Below, in pieces: positions 1 through 9,516 of a stretch of DNA of 60,861 bases. The notes below the pieces were generated by a model. That model was not told the origin of the DNA and ran no database searches. It saw only the letters and a program-made list of their open reading frames with translations. Origin of the DNA: Clostridia bacterium (lineage in GTDB: Bacteria > Bacillota > Clostridia > Christensenellales > Pumilibacteraceae); the NCBI GenBank assembly GCA_022791055.1, contig JAAVYI010000034.1, positions 1 through 60,861 on the forward strand. The letters run 5' to 3'. Positions within the stretch are counted from its first letter, which is position 1, and every line of letters begins with the position of its first letter. The translations under genes and the position numbers were made by a program.

Positions 1-1
1 A

Positions 2-507
2 ACTGAGGGACACTATAACTGCGACGGCGAACATCAACTGTTAGACTGCGGCGAACATTACGCTTGCGAAGGTGGTGAACACGGTTTGGCGAACTGCGGC
101 ACGCATTATGTTTGCGACAGCCTCGACCACAGCGACGCGGCGTGCGGGACAGACGGACATTACAACTGCGACGGCGGCGATCATATAGCGGCAGATTGCG
201 GAACGGTAGGCCACTATAACTGCGACGGTGACGATCATGCGGCGGCGGATTGCGGAACTGAGGGACACAATAAGTGCGATGGTGAACATCAACTGTTAGA
301 CTGCGGCGAACATTACGCTTGCGAAGGTGGTGAACACGGTTTGGCGAACTGCGGCACGCATTATGTTTGCGACAGCCTCGACCACAGCGACGCGGCGTGC
401 GGAACGGAAGGACATTACAACTGCGACGGCGGCGACCATGCGGCGGCAGATTGCGGAACTGAGGGGCACTATCACTGCGACGGCTTCGACCATACGAATG
501 AGAACGC
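2..507 (+). repeat. 255-bp direct repeat inside the Cys/His protein gene
   Basis: The bases from about 30 to 240 recur at about 285 to 495 with few changes, an offset of exactly 255 bp (85 codons). Each long unit is itself made of shorter 12-18 codon units. The frame is kept, so the array is coding and could change length by recombination. Confidence 0.85.
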
Positions 508-631
508 GGGCGGAGGCGGTCGCGGCTGCAATTCGACCGTCGGCGGCCTCGGCGCGGGAGTAGGTACAAGTATACTTCTCTTGGTATGTGGGGCGGCGCT
601 ACTTTTCAAAAGGAATAGGAAATCGGTATGA
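2..631 (+). CDS. Cys/His-repeat surface protein, 3' part only
   Basis: The reading frame is open from the first bases of the window, so the true start lies upstream; the first internal ATG at 86 is not a natural start. The visible 209 residues hold nine complete short units and one partial unit, with spacing C-x2/4-H-x2-C-x3/4-H, each followed by an Ala/Asp-rich linker. Five units form an 85-residue super-repeat seen almost twice. The tail (about 507-631) is Gly-rich, then R-G-C-N, a hydrophobic segment and a basic end, so the protein is probably exported and held at the cell surface. Two Cys and two His per unit suggest metal binding, which is inference. Its stop overlaps the next start (ATGA), so the two are probably co-translated. 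I do not recognise a named family. Confidence 0.8.
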   Translation, partial: TEGHYNCDGEHQLLDCGEHYACEGGEHGLANCGTHYVCDSLDHSDAACGTDGHYNCDGGDHIAADCGTVGHYNCDGDDHAAADCGTEGHNKCDGEHQLLDCGEHYACEGGEHGLANCGTHYVCDSLDHSDAACGTEGHYNCDGGDHAAADCGTEGHYHCDGFDHTNENAGGGGRGCNSTVGGLGAGVGTSILLLVCGAALLFKRNRKSV

Positions 632-3606
632 CAAACAAGTTACACGGTAAAAATCGGCTGCTTTCGGCGGTCGCGTCGGTACTGTGCCTGGCGGTCGCGT
701 CGGTGTGCGCCGTATGGTTTGCCGCTACGTCGGCACACGCCGCCTCGTTTCGGGTGGACGACGACATTTTCGTTACCGCGGGCGACAATCTACTCCAAAA
801 CGCAGGATTTGAAGAAACGTTGTTGCCGTCGTCCACGTCGGATGCCGACATTGTCGGGAACTGGCGTAACGTGGCTTGGTGCGACCCGTTTACCGGTTTC
901 AAGACCGAAGGCGCGCAGTCGTTGAAAATTTGTTACGGTTGGACGAGTAACGGACCGTCGAACAATACGTATCCCGGCGTGTATCAAGATGTAGCCGTTG
1001 AGAAGAACACCGATTATTTGGTGACGTTCAAGGCGCGGCTCGACAACGCCTATAAAGCCGATCTTCGCGTGGGGTATAGGGATCCCAAAGCTGGCAATGT
1101 ATGGGATCCTGTAACCGAGTACGTCGTTTTGCAAAACGAGTTGACTACGGATTGGCAAACTTACCAATACGCCGTCAACAGCGGCGAGCGCGACACGTTG
1201 CGCATCTTCTTTTACACGCAAGGGCAGGGCACGGTCAGTTACCGCGCGTTCTATATCGACGAAACGGCGATGAAAAAGATCGATAGCGTCGACGCGGAGG
1301 CCGAATATACCGTTGGCGCCAAGCTGTCGGCGTCGGTCGGGTACGTCGGTGGCGATAGCGAGCGGGTGGTAATCACCGCCGATTATGGATACGGCTATTC
1401 CGTACCGCTTGTCGACTATGCCGGCACGGTCGCGTACCAGACTTCGGCGACGAACGTGGCGACGGTGTCGACCGACGGTATCGTTACGCCGCGTGGTGTC
1501 GGAACGGCCGAAATCACGGTGACGATCGACGGGGAAGCGTTTGTACTGCCGTTCACCGTTTACGAAAAATCATCCGACGAATTGGTGATCGGTACGGCAT
1601 TGCCCCTTCTTACGGACGGGGAGAACTTATTGAAAAACCCGTCGTTTGAAGAAACGATCACGGGCGGGAACGCCGAACAACTGCAAACCGAGAATTGGAA
1701 CTGCGTCATGGGCGGGTTCGATGGCAACAACGACGGCGGTATCGGCGGCAGTCGTTGCTTCAAGATCACGTATCAATGGGATAACTTCCTGAACGAAACC
1801 AATTTCCCGGGGTTCTATCAAGATGTGCGCGTCGAGAAAAACACCACCTACGAGTATTCGTTTTGGCTGCTTAAATGGTCGGGTTTCCCTTGCCCCGATA
1901 ACGAGGTGCGCTTAGGATTCCGTGATCCGTTGGCTGCCGACGTGTGGGAACCGGTGTACGAGATCGCCATAAAACCGCAGGACATCACGACGACTTGGAC
2001 CAAGTACACAGTGTACTTCCATACCGGCGAACACGAGATCGTGCGCGTGTTCGGCTATGCCAATGCTCAGCGAGGTGATCAAAACGGCGGCTATAATATC
2101 GACGATGCGTCGCTGAAAAAGGTGACGGCAAAGACCGACGCAGTCAAAGCGCAGGGGCTGGCGCTTACTGCGAGCAAGACGCAAATCGAACTGGATATCG
2201 ACAGCGCGAATTTGTCGTTGCAGGTTATTTATCCGTTTCACTATTACGAAAAAGCGACGGACCTATCGAATGTAACCTTTACGGTGGGCGATCCGACCGT
2301 ACTGGCCGTTTCGGCGGCGGGCGTCGTTACCGGTATTGCCGACGGGCAGACCCAAGTGACGGCAACGTATTCCGTCGACGGGCAAACGCTTGTAAGCAAT
2401 GCGATCCGGTTTACCGCCAGGACCGCTTTTGCGCTCGAAACGCTTGAAACTTTGATCGACAAAACCGACATCGCTACCGGCGACAGCCTGACACTAAATG
2501 TCGGCGTTACCACCGATAAAGGCGACACGGTGCGCGAGGATCAACTGGATTTGGCGTTTACCGTATCCGATTCCAAAGTACTGATCGTATATACGGTGGG
2601 CGACCGTATATATGTGTACGGTCTGTCGCAGGGGCGCGCGACGCTGACCGTAAAAGCTGCGTACTTTGGGAAAACGATTGAAAAGCAACTCGACTTTACG
2701 GTGACGGGCGATTTGCTGGTCGACGGCGGTGCGGAGTTTTACGAGGAACTGAATCCCCTGGGGATCGGCTGGCAGATTGACACCACGGTCGGTGCGGGCG
2801 TCGACAAGAGCGTCGACAACATCTTTGCCCGCACCGGACAGGGTAACTTCTGGTGCATGGCGCCGTGTCCCTGGGACGAAAACATTTCCGCTATGGGATA
2901 CGTCAAAATCTATCAGGACGTGACACTTCCCGCCGGGGAATACACCGTATCGGCGTATATTAACCGTTTCTTTGCTACCGGGATTGACGGATTCGGCGGC
3001 GATGTCAGTATCGGATTTATCGAGCTGGACGACGGTTACGAAATGGGAAGCCCGCGAGTATCGACATTCGGGATCGACGTCGGCACTAACGGGTATCAAC
3101 AGATTGCGCATACCGCCATGCTGACAGAAGGACAGTATCGCGTCGTCATCAGTATTGTCGGCAACGCTACGTTCGGACTGGGTATGCAAATCGACGATGT
3201 GTTTCTCGGCGAAACTGTCAAACCGGTAGAGTTGCAAGTCACGATCGGAGACGGAGCGCTTGCCGTCGGCGATTTGGCCGAAATCAAGGTCGCTGTTCTA
3301 CTGGAAGACGGCAGCGTATCGACCGAACTTTCGGGCGTGACGATTCTCTCGTCCAATCGTGAAGTCGCCACCGTTTCGAGCGGTTATTTGGTCGTCATGG
3401 GCGAAGGCACGACGACGGTGACCGTGCGCTGTACCATCGCCGGCATCGACCTCGAAAAGATAGTGACCGTGACGGTCGGTGAGAGTAAACGCGGCTGCGG
3501 GTGCGGTTCCAGCGTACTGTCGTTCGGCGCGTTCGGCTTGCTGTTGTTCGTACCGGCGGCGATCGTGTTGTTCAAAAGAAGAAAATGCATCGGAAACAAG
3601 GAGTAA
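628..3606 (+). CDS. Secreted multidomain protein with carbohydrate-binding-like and Ig-like modules
   Basis: 992 residues. A basic N-terminus and long hydrophobic stretch end at Ala-His-Ala-Ala near residue 39, a signal peptide. Three jelly-roll-like modules begin near residues 52, 332 and 695; the first two open with the N-L-L-x-N-x-x-F-E-E motif typical of CBM4/9/22-type folds. Between and after them are bacterial Ig-like (Big_2-type) segments at about 220-310, 505-690 and 868-950. No catalytic domain is evident. The C-terminus has a Gly-Cys-Gly-Cys-Gly motif near residue 956, then a membrane segment and Lys-Arg-Arg-Lys, matching the tail of the upstream protein. It probably binds glycans at the cell surface and feeds the importer encoded downstream. 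Module types are judged from sequence appearance only. Confidence 0.8.
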   Translation: MTNKLHGKNRLLSAVASVLCLAVASVCAVWFAATSAHAASFRVDDDIFVTAGDNLLQNAGFEETLLPSSTSDADIVGNWRNVAWCDPFTGFKTEGAQSLKICYGWTSNGPSNNTYPGVYQDVAVEKNTDYLVTFKARLDNAYKADLRVGYRDPKAGNVWDPVTEYVVLQNELTTDWQTYQYAVNSGERDTLRIFFYTQGQGTVSYRAFYIDETAMKKIDSVDAEAEYTVGAKLSASVGYVGGDSERVVITADYGYGYSVPLVDYAGTVAYQTSATNVATVSTDGIVTPRGVGTAEITVTIDGEAFVLPFTVYEKSSDELVIGTALPLLTDGENLLKNPSFEETITGGNAEQLQTENWNCVMGGFDGNNDGGIGGSRCFKITYQWDNFLNETNFPGFYQDVRVEKNTTYEYSFWLLKWSGFPCPDNEVRLGFRDPLAADVWEPVYEIAIKPQDITTTWTKYTVYFHTGEHEIVRVFGYANAQRGDQNGGYNIDDASLKKVTAKTDAVKAQGLALTASKTQIELDIDSANLSLQVIYPFHYYEKATDLSNVTFTVGDPTVLAVSAAGVVTGIADGQTQVTATYSVDGQTLVSNAIRFTARTAFALETLETLIDKTDIATGDSLTLNVGVTTDKGDTVREDQLDLAFTVSDSKVLIVYTVGDRIYVYGLSQGRATLTVKAAYFGKTIEKQLDFTVTGDLLVDGGAEFYEELNPLGIGWQIDTTVGAGVDKSVDNIFARTGQGNFWCMAPCPWDENISAMGYVKIYQDVTLPAGEYTVSAYINRFFATGIDGFGGDVSIGFIELDDGYEMGSPRVSTFGIDVGTNGYQQIAHTAMLTEGQYRVVISIVGNATFGLGMQIDDVFLGETVKPVELQVTIGDGALAVGDLAEIKVAVLLEDGSVSTELSGVTILSSNREVATVSSGYLVVMGEGTTTVTVRCTIAGIDLEKIVTVTVGESKRGCGCGSSVLSFGAFGLLLFVPAAIVLFKRRKCIGNKE

Positions 3607-3611
3607 AGAAT

Positions 3612-4598
3612 ATGCAAAAAATTTTGAGTATTATATTGGCGGCGGTTTGTATGTTCGGCGTACTGGGGTGCGGGAATAAGCCGACGAACCCGCCCGAGAA
3701 TGAGGACGGCGGTCAACAGCCGGGCAACAATACCGGCAACACCGGCGGGGAACAGGAACAACCGAGCAACGGGTTGAAAACGTTTGACGCGTCGAACGGC
3801 TTGAAACTGTTGATGATCGGCAACAGCCATTCGGAAGACGCCAAGCAGTATTTTATCGAGATCGCCAAGAACTTGGGCATCAAAAATATTGTGGTCGGCG
3901 AACTGCACATCGGCGGGACGGCTTTGCAAGATCACAAGAAGAACGCCGAGGAAAACAACGCCGTGTATTACTATCGCAAGAGCGGCGCGGGCGGTTGGAC
4001 GGAAACATACGGCCATACACTCGACGACGGCATTGCCGACGAGGACTGGGACATCGTGTCTTTACAACAGCGCAGCGCATGGGCGGGCGTGGAAGCATAC
4101 ATGACCGGCGACAAGACAACGGTGCGATATATGCTCGATTATGTCAAGGCGCGTTGCACCAATCCCGCCGTTAAATTCGTGTTCTATACGTCGTGGGGTT
4201 ATCATGACGAAACGACCGACCCGACATTTGCCCTGTACGACAACAAGCACAGCGTGCAATATCGTCAGATGATGTTTTGGACGCGGCAGTTGGTGCAGGA
4301 GTTCGACGAGTTCTATACCCATCTGCCGGTGGGTACGGCGATCGAGAATGCCTACTACACGTCTTTGAACGAGGGCGGCTTGCAGAACAGTTTGCTGTAT
4401 CGCGACGGTTTGCACATGTCCTACGTGCAAGGGCGATTCTTGGCAGGGCTGGCGTACATCTGTATGTTGACGGGCAAAAACCCCGACGACCTGACATGGA
4501 AACCTGTCGGCGTGACCGACATGCAAGACGCGCTTATCAAAAAATGCGTCAAGGCGGCGATTGATAACCCGTATACATACACAAAAATGGAGGAATAA
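3612..4598 (+). CDS. SGNH/DUF4886-like lipoprotein
   Basis: 328 residues starting at the ATG at 3612, six bases after an AAGGAG site; longer in-frame starts lie inside the previous gene. The signal peptide ends in a lipobox with Cys20, so it is a lipoprotein. The mature part opens with a Pro/Asn/Gly-rich linker, then I-G-N-S-H-S-E-D-A, an SGNH-type nucleophile block, a G-G-T block, and R-D-G-L-H-M near the C-terminus that would supply the Asp/His pair. These resemble DUF4886 proteins of the SGNH hydrolase clan, which act on esters of carbohydrates. Its place between a glycan-binding protein and a sugar importer suits removal of acyl groups from a glycan. The substrate is unknown. Confidence 0.75.
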   Translation: MQKILSIILAAVCMFGVLGCGNKPTNPPENEDGGQQPGNNTGNTGGEQEQPSNGLKTFDASNGLKLLMIGNSHSEDAKQYFIEIAKNLGIKNIVVGELHIGGTALQDHKKNAEENNAVYYYRKSGAGGWTETYGHTLDDGIADEDWDIVSLQQRSAWAGVEAYMTGDKTTVRYMLDYVKARCTNPAVKFVFYTSWGYHDETTDPTFALYDNKHSVQYRQMMFWTRQLVQEFDEFYTHLPVGTAIENAYYTSLNEGGLQNSLLYRDGLHMSYVQGRFLAGLAYICMLTGKNPDDLTWKPVGVTDMQDALIKKCVKAAIDNPYTYTKMEE

Positions 4599-4600
4599 CC

Positions 4601-5968
4601 ATGAAAAAAATCGTATCTGTTTTATTGGCGGCCGCCTGCGCGTTGGGTGCATTGGGTTTGACGGCCTGCAACCCGAACGGCGGCAAGAACGTTGAAGAGG
4701 GCGCGCAAAAAGTGGTCTTTTACGCGCGCATGTTCGAGGACTATGCAAACGACCACCTCGACAGCTTAGTCAACGAATTTAACGGTATCTTGGACGACGG
4801 AATCCAGATCGACGTCAAATTCTTCCCCAAAGACGACGCATACAACACAGCTATCGAAGTGGCACGTTCCAATTCCAGTCAGCTCGATATCTATATGGTA
4901 CAGTACGCTGATCTGTACACGCAGGTTAAAAACGGGTATGCGGCGCCCTTAAACGATTATTTCGAGGCGGGCGTCTGGGACGACGTGTACGACTACGTGT
5001 TGGATATGGTGACTTTCGACGAGAAATACTATGCTTTCCCGTGGTTGGTCGAGCCGGGGTCGATGTTCTTTTATCGCAAGGATATCTTGCAGAGCGCCGG
5101 CGTGACCGAACCGCCGACTTCGTGGGCGGCGTTGCTGGAAGCCTGTAAGGCGGTCAAGCCGAAGATGGGCGTTGCGTCTTACCCGATGGGGATGCCGACG
5201 GGCAGTTCCACGCTGGCATGGTCGACTTGGGGTATGCAGCAGAGCGCGACCGGCGGTTTGGCCGTCGATGACAGTTGGCTTAATTCCCGTATGGACGCAG
5301 ACGGTTGGGAGGACATGGCCAGATTGTTCTACGACATGGCGAAAAACCGCTATGCGTCGATTGACAACATTACGCCGCTCGGCTACGAGGATCTCGTCGA
5401 TGCGCTGTGCGAAGGCAAGCTCGCCATGTGCATGGGCGGCTCGTGGTCGATTGCCCGCATCATGCACTACTATCCCGAAATGGCCGACAAGATCGGCGTG
5501 GCCGTCATGCCGACTAAGAGCGGCGATCAAACCGGCATCACCTCGACCAACGGCGGCTGGACATATCTCATTTCGGCGGACTCGCAGTACAAAGATTTAG
5601 CAGCGACTTTTCTCAAATGGATGTTTACCGACAGCGCTGCCCGCACGGCAAGTTACTTCGAAGTGACATACAACTCCAAACAGCCGCCGCAAAAGAGCGT
5701 GTACGACTACCTTGCAACCAAGGAAAGCGACGTCGATGCACAGTGGACGGCCGTTATGAACGAGGTCGCGAACAATGGGATCCCGGAGGCTACGTATCCG
5801 TGGGATATTTCGCACGCCGTCGGTATGCTGTTCTCGGCCATGCAAGTCGATTGCGACAAAAATACTTTCGACAACCTGTATGCAAGTCGGCACGCCACGG
5901 CGATCGACGAGATCGACACCATCATGCGTCGAAGCAGTTACACGGCCAATCCCAAATACAGAGGGTAG
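4601..5968 (+). CDS. Sugar ABC transporter substrate-binding lipoprotein (CUT1 type)
   Basis: 455 residues with a signal peptide and lipobox (L-T-A-C, Cys23). The remainder has the look of SBP_bac_1 extracellular solute-binding proteins: an early Tyr-rich strand region, a Pro/Trp-rich hinge near residues 145-165, and an M-G-x-x-W motif near residue 280. It would capture an oligo- or monosaccharide outside the membrane and deliver it to the two permeases that follow within four bases. The start is supported by a GGAGG-like site in the preceding gene end. The substrate cannot be read from the sequence; context suggests a pentose- or fucose-containing glycan product. Confidence 0.88.
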   Translation: MKKIVSVLLAAACALGALGLTACNPNGGKNVEEGAQKVVFYARMFEDYANDHLDSLVNEFNGILDDGIQIDVKFFPKDDAYNTAIEVARSNSSQLDIYMVQYADLYTQVKNGYAAPLNDYFEAGVWDDVYDYVLDMVTFDEKYYAFPWLVEPGSMFFYRKDILQSAGVTEPPTSWAALLEACKAVKPKMGVASYPMGMPTGSSTLAWSTWGMQQSATGGLAVDDSWLNSRMDADGWEDMARLFYDMAKNRYASIDNITPLGYEDLVDALCEGKLAMCMGGSWSIARIMHYYPEMADKIGVAVMPTKSGDQTGITSTNGGWTYLISADSQYKDLAATFLKWMFTDSAARTASYFEVTYNSKQPPQKSVYDYLATKESDVDAQWTAVMNEVANNGIPEATYPWDISHAVGMLFSAMQVDCDKNTFDNLYASRHATAIDEIDTIMRRSSYTANPKYRG

Positions 5969-5971
5969 CGT

Positions 5972-6859
5972 ATGAAAGCCGTTTTCCGAAAAAAATACAA
6001 AGCGGCAGACAGCCTGACGGCCTACGGGATGCTGTTTCCGGCATTCGCCATTCTTTCGATTTTCGGCGTGCTACCACTGTTGATGGCGATCGGGGAGAGC
6101 TTTCAGGACTACACCACCAAGGCGTTCACATTCGCCAACTTCGATTACATTTTGAAAACGCCGGAGTTTTTGAAGTCTTTCGGCAACGCGATCCTGTTTA
6201 CCGTCATTATCACCGCATTGATGTTGGTGCTGTCGTTTTTGTTTGCGCACATCGTCAAGGGAATGCATTCGAGTTGCGGCAGTATCGTCAAGATCGTCAT
6301 TTACGTCCCGTGTCTGATTTCGAGCGTGGCGACCAGTATCATCTTTACGTTTCTGCTCAACTACGGCGGCGGTTTGATTACGTCGATTCTGGTTGCTATG
6401 AAGCTCGAACCGATCTCGTTTTTGACGCAGGGGATATGGCCGCAGACGGTTGTCATCGCCGTGACGCTGTGGTGCGGGTTCGGGTATAATACGCTCGTCA
6501 TGTTGGCGGGACTGCTGAACATTCCCAAAGACTACTACGAGGCCGCCGCTATCGACGGGGCGGGCGCGTTTACCTGTATGATCCGCATCACCATTCCCGG
6601 CATGACCAACTATTTTATCCTGATGCTGATCAACCTAATCACGGGTAATATGCAGATGCTCGACATTCCGTACATGATTACCGGCGGCGGTCCGCTAAAC
6701 CGCACGTTGACGCCGGCACTGTATCTGTACAACAGTTTCCGTGACTCGTCGCGCACGCAAAACGTCACCATCGCCGGCGCACTCGTCATTATGGTTGTCA
6801 TACTCGTCATCAATGCCGTCGCGTTCGGGCTGATGCGGTCGAAAAAATCCGAGGACTAA
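5972..6859 (+). CDS. Sugar ABC transporter permease (MalF/UgpA type)
   Basis: 295 residues with about six membrane segments and the cytoplasmic EAA loop starting near residue 190 (E-A-A-A-I-D-G-A), which docks the ATPase. This is the MalF/UgpA-like half of a CUT1 importer. It follows the binding protein by three bases and precedes the second permease by three bases. No ATPase gene is in the cluster. In many Bacillota a shared MsmK-type ATPase encoded elsewhere serves such importers, so this is expected. Confidence 0.9.
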   Translation: MKAVFRKKYKAADSLTAYGMLFPAFAILSIFGVLPLLMAIGESFQDYTTKAFTFANFDYILKTPEFLKSFGNAILFTVIITALMLVLSFLFAHIVKGMHSSCGSIVKIVIYVPCLISSVATSIIFTFLLNYGGGLITSILVAMKLEPISFLTQGIWPQTVVIAVTLWCGFGYNTLVMLAGLLNIPKDYYEAAAIDGAGAFTCMIRITIPGMTNYFILMLINLITGNMQMLDIPYMITGGGPLNRTLTPALYLYNSFRDSSRTQNVTIAGALVIMVVILVINAVAFGLMRSKKSED

Positions 6860-6862
6860 GAT

Positions 6863-7693
6863 ATGAAGAAAAAGAAAGCCGTCATCTATACGATCGTCGG
6901 GTTTGTCGTTGCCGCCGTGTTGCTCTTCCCGATTATTTGGATGCTGCCGGCGGCGTTCAAACCGCGCGCCGAACTGTTCGGTATTCCCAACACCTTTTTT
7001 CCCAAGGATCCAACCCTCGACAACTTTACCAAGGTGTTTCAAATGAAGCTGAACGGATACGGTTTTGTACGTTCGCTGTTCGTTACGCTGCTGGTTGCCA
7101 CGGGCGCGACGGCGTTGTCGCTGGCCGTCAACACCATGGCGGGGTATGTATTCGCTCGGCTTAACTTTCGCGGTAAAAACGTGCTGTGGATATACTTTTT
7201 GTGTACCATGTTTATCCCCGGCATTACCATTCTTTTAACGTCGATTAAAGTCGTCAATATGCTCGGCATGATGGACACGGTATTCGTGCTGATTATACCG
7301 GCGGCGTCCAACGCCTACAACATATTTTTCTTTCGACAGTTTTATCTCGGAATCCCCGAGAACATCGAGGAAGCCGCAGTGGTCGACGGCGCGTCTAAGT
7401 TCAAAATTTTCTATAAAATTTTTCTGCCGATGAGTGTCACGCCTATGGTCGTTATCGGTGTCGGGGTGTTCATGGGCAACTACAACAGTTTTCTGTGGCC
7501 GACGCTTACGATCGTCAACCAACCGAACTTAGCGATGGTGATGCAGGTCATTCGCCTTTTGAGCAGTTCGTATGCCAGTCGATTCGGCATCGTCATCGCC
7601 GCGACGGTCATGTCGTTGATAATACCGCTGACGGTGTTCGGTGTGTTCCAAAAGAAAATTATCGAGGGCATCGCCATTACCGGCATGAAATAA
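6863..7693 (+). CDS. Sugar ABC transporter permease (MalG/UgpE type)
   Basis: 276 residues with six predicted membrane segments and the EAA loop near residue 169 (E-E-A-A-V-V-D-G-A). The C-terminus ends in G-I-A-I-T-G-M-K, the usual MalG-family ending. It pairs with the preceding permease to form the translocation channel of the importer. Its length is normal for the family. A relic of a different MalG-type gene lies at 60256-60402; the two C-termini differ clearly, so that relic is not a copy of this gene. Confidence 0.9.
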   Translation: MKKKKAVIYTIVGFVVAAVLLFPIIWMLPAAFKPRAELFGIPNTFFPKDPTLDNFTKVFQMKLNGYGFVRSLFVTLLVATGATALSLAVNTMAGYVFARLNFRGKNVLWIYFLCTMFIPGITILLTSIKVVNMLGMMDTVFVLIIPAASNAYNIFFFRQFYLGIPENIEEAAVVDGASKFKIFYKIFLPMSVTPMVVIGVGVFMGNYNSFLWPTLTIVNQPNLAMVMQVIRLLSSSYASRFGIVIAATVMSLIIPLTVFGVFQKKIIEGIAITGMK

Positions 7694-7749
7694 CGGCGCG
7701 TCGGTGTCGCAACAACCAAGTCAATATTGAAAATCAAGGAGTATACGGA

Positions 7750-9507
7750 ATGAAAGGGAAGATAGGCATACGGCCTATAAACGACGGCAGGGACAGCGTG
7801 CGGTACAAGACCGAGGCTAAGACCCTTCAAATGGCGCAAGCCGCCAAAAAACTGATCGAACAAAACGTATTTTATATGGACGGTACATCGGTCGAATGTC
7901 TGGTTGCCGAAACGACGATTACCTGCGCGGCCGAGGCGGTCAAGGTCGACGAATACTTTGCCGCCAACGGCGTGATCGCTACGCTTTCGGTGACGCCGAT
8001 CTTCTGTTTCGGTACCGAGACGATCGACATGAATCCGCATACGTTGAAAGCGGTATGGGGCTTTAACGGTACCGAACGCCCAGGTGCGGTGTATTTGGCC
8101 TGTGCCATGAGTGCATACACCGAGCGGGGATTACCGGCGTTTTCCATTTACGGCAAGGACGTCAAAGACCTCGATGACGACACCATCCCGGAGGACGTAG
8201 CCGAAAAGATTGTGCTGTTCGCCAAGGCCGCGACGGCGGTCGGCGAAATGAAGAACGGCAGTTACATAGCCATCGGGAACGTTTCGATGGGAATCCCCGG
8301 CAGTTTTCTTGATCCCATGCTGCTACAAAACTATTTGGGTATGCGCGCCGAGTGGATCGATATGTCCGAAATCAACCGTCGCATCGAAAAGAAAATTTAC
8401 GACGAGGCCGAGTATCAAAAGGCCTACGACTGGGTTAAAAATCATATTACCGAAGGGGAAGACTATTATAATCCGCCGACGTGTCGACATGATCGCAAAC
8501 AACTCGAAAAGGATTGGGAATACTCAATCAAGATGGCCGTCATTATCAAAGATATTTTTCGCGGCAATCCCAAGCTGGCCGAAAAGGGTTACTACGAAGA
8601 AAGTTTGGGAAAAGGCGCGATCGCCGGCGGATTCCAAGGCCAGCGTCAGTGGACGGACTATTTACCCAACTGCGACTTTGCCGAAAGTATTCTCAACTCG
8701 TCGTTCGACTGGAATGGGGTGCGCGCGCCGATCACGCTTGCCACAGAAAACGACACACTCAACGGTTTGACGATGCTGTTCCAAACGCTACTGACTAAGC
8801 AAGCCAGTCTGTTCGCCGACGTGCGGACGTATTGGAGTCCGGCGGCGATCGAGCGCGTGACCGGTAAAAAGTTGACAGGCAAGGCCGAAAACGGCTTTAT
8901 CCACCTCAACAACAGCGGCGCGGCGGCCTTGGACGGCGCGGGGCTGATGACCGAAAACGGGGTGCCCGAAATGAAACAGTGGTGGAAGGTTGACAATAAG
9001 GACATCGAAGCTACCTTGCGGGAAGTTTCGTACCATCCGGCCAATCTGGAATACTTCAAGGCCGGCGGATTCAGCGGGCATTTCGTTACCCGTGCCGAAA
9101 TGCCGGTTACCATGATGCGTTTAAACCGCGTAAACAAGCTAGGCCCCGTGTTGCAGGTGGTCGAAGGGTATACCGTCAACCTGCCGCGCGACGTTTCCGA
9201 TCTTATCGAAAAGCGCACCGACCGCGCGTGGCCGTCGACCTTCTTTGTCCCCAATATCGGAACGGCAGGGTGCGAAAGCGTGTACGATGTGATGGCCAAC
9301 TGGGGCGCGAACCACAGCTGTTTGACCTACGGGCATATCGGCGCCGAAGCGTTGGCGTTTGCCGCCATGTTGCGGATTCCGGTCAGCTTACATAATGTGC
9401 CGGCAGAGCGCATTTTCCGTCCGCACGTTTGGGCGTCCTATGGCAAGGAGTGCCGGCAGAGCGCCGACTTTATGGCTTGTCGGGACCTCGGTCCGCTGTA
9501 CAAATAA
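7750..9507 (+). CDS. fucI: L-fucose/D-arabinose isomerase
   Basis: 585 residues, normal for FucI. The ATG at 7750 follows an AAGGAG site; a longer in-frame extension runs into the permease gene and is not real. The sequence matches the family from end to end, including M-R-A-E-W-I-D-M, the metal-binding Glu in T-E-N-D near residue 333, Asp357 in A-D-V-R-T-Y, His522 in G-A-N-H, and the closing G-P-L-Y-K. The enzyme converts L-fucose to L-fuculose, and family members also convert D-arabinose to D-ribulose. Neither fuculose kinase (FucK) nor fuculose-phosphate aldolase (FucA) is nearby; the neighbours are an epimerase and a ribokinase-family kinase, which suits D-arabinose better. Confidence 0.93.
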   Translation: MKGKIGIRPINDGRDSVRYKTEAKTLQMAQAAKKLIEQNVFYMDGTSVECLVAETTITCAAEAVKVDEYFAANGVIATLSVTPIFCFGTETIDMNPHTLKAVWGFNGTERPGAVYLACAMSAYTERGLPAFSIYGKDVKDLDDDTIPEDVAEKIVLFAKAATAVGEMKNGSYIAIGNVSMGIPGSFLDPMLLQNYLGMRAEWIDMSEINRRIEKKIYDEAEYQKAYDWVKNHITEGEDYYNPPTCRHDRKQLEKDWEYSIKMAVIIKDIFRGNPKLAEKGYYEESLGKGAIAGGFQGQRQWTDYLPNCDFAESILNSSFDWNGVRAPITLATENDTLNGLTMLFQTLLTKQASLFADVRTYWSPAAIERVTGKKLTGKAENGFIHLNNSGAAALDGAGLMTENGVPEMKQWWKVDNKDIEATLREVSYHPANLEYFKAGGFSGHFVTRAEMPVTMMRLNRVNKLGPVLQVVEGYTVNLPRDVSDLIEKRTDRAWPSTFFVPNIGTAGCESVYDVMANWGANHSCLTYGHIGAEALAFAAMLRIPVSLHNVPAERIFRPHVWASYGKECRQSADFMACRDLGPLYK

Positions 9508-9516
9508 GGAGTGCCT

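Noticed and set aside
2..507. CRISPR-like array
   Set aside because: The repeats are in frame, of variable unit length, without unique spacers, and encode a regular Cys/His pattern.
7495..7749. N-terminal extension of fucI
   Set aside because: It overlaps the permease gene in another frame; the ATG at 7750 has a ribosome site and matches the family start.
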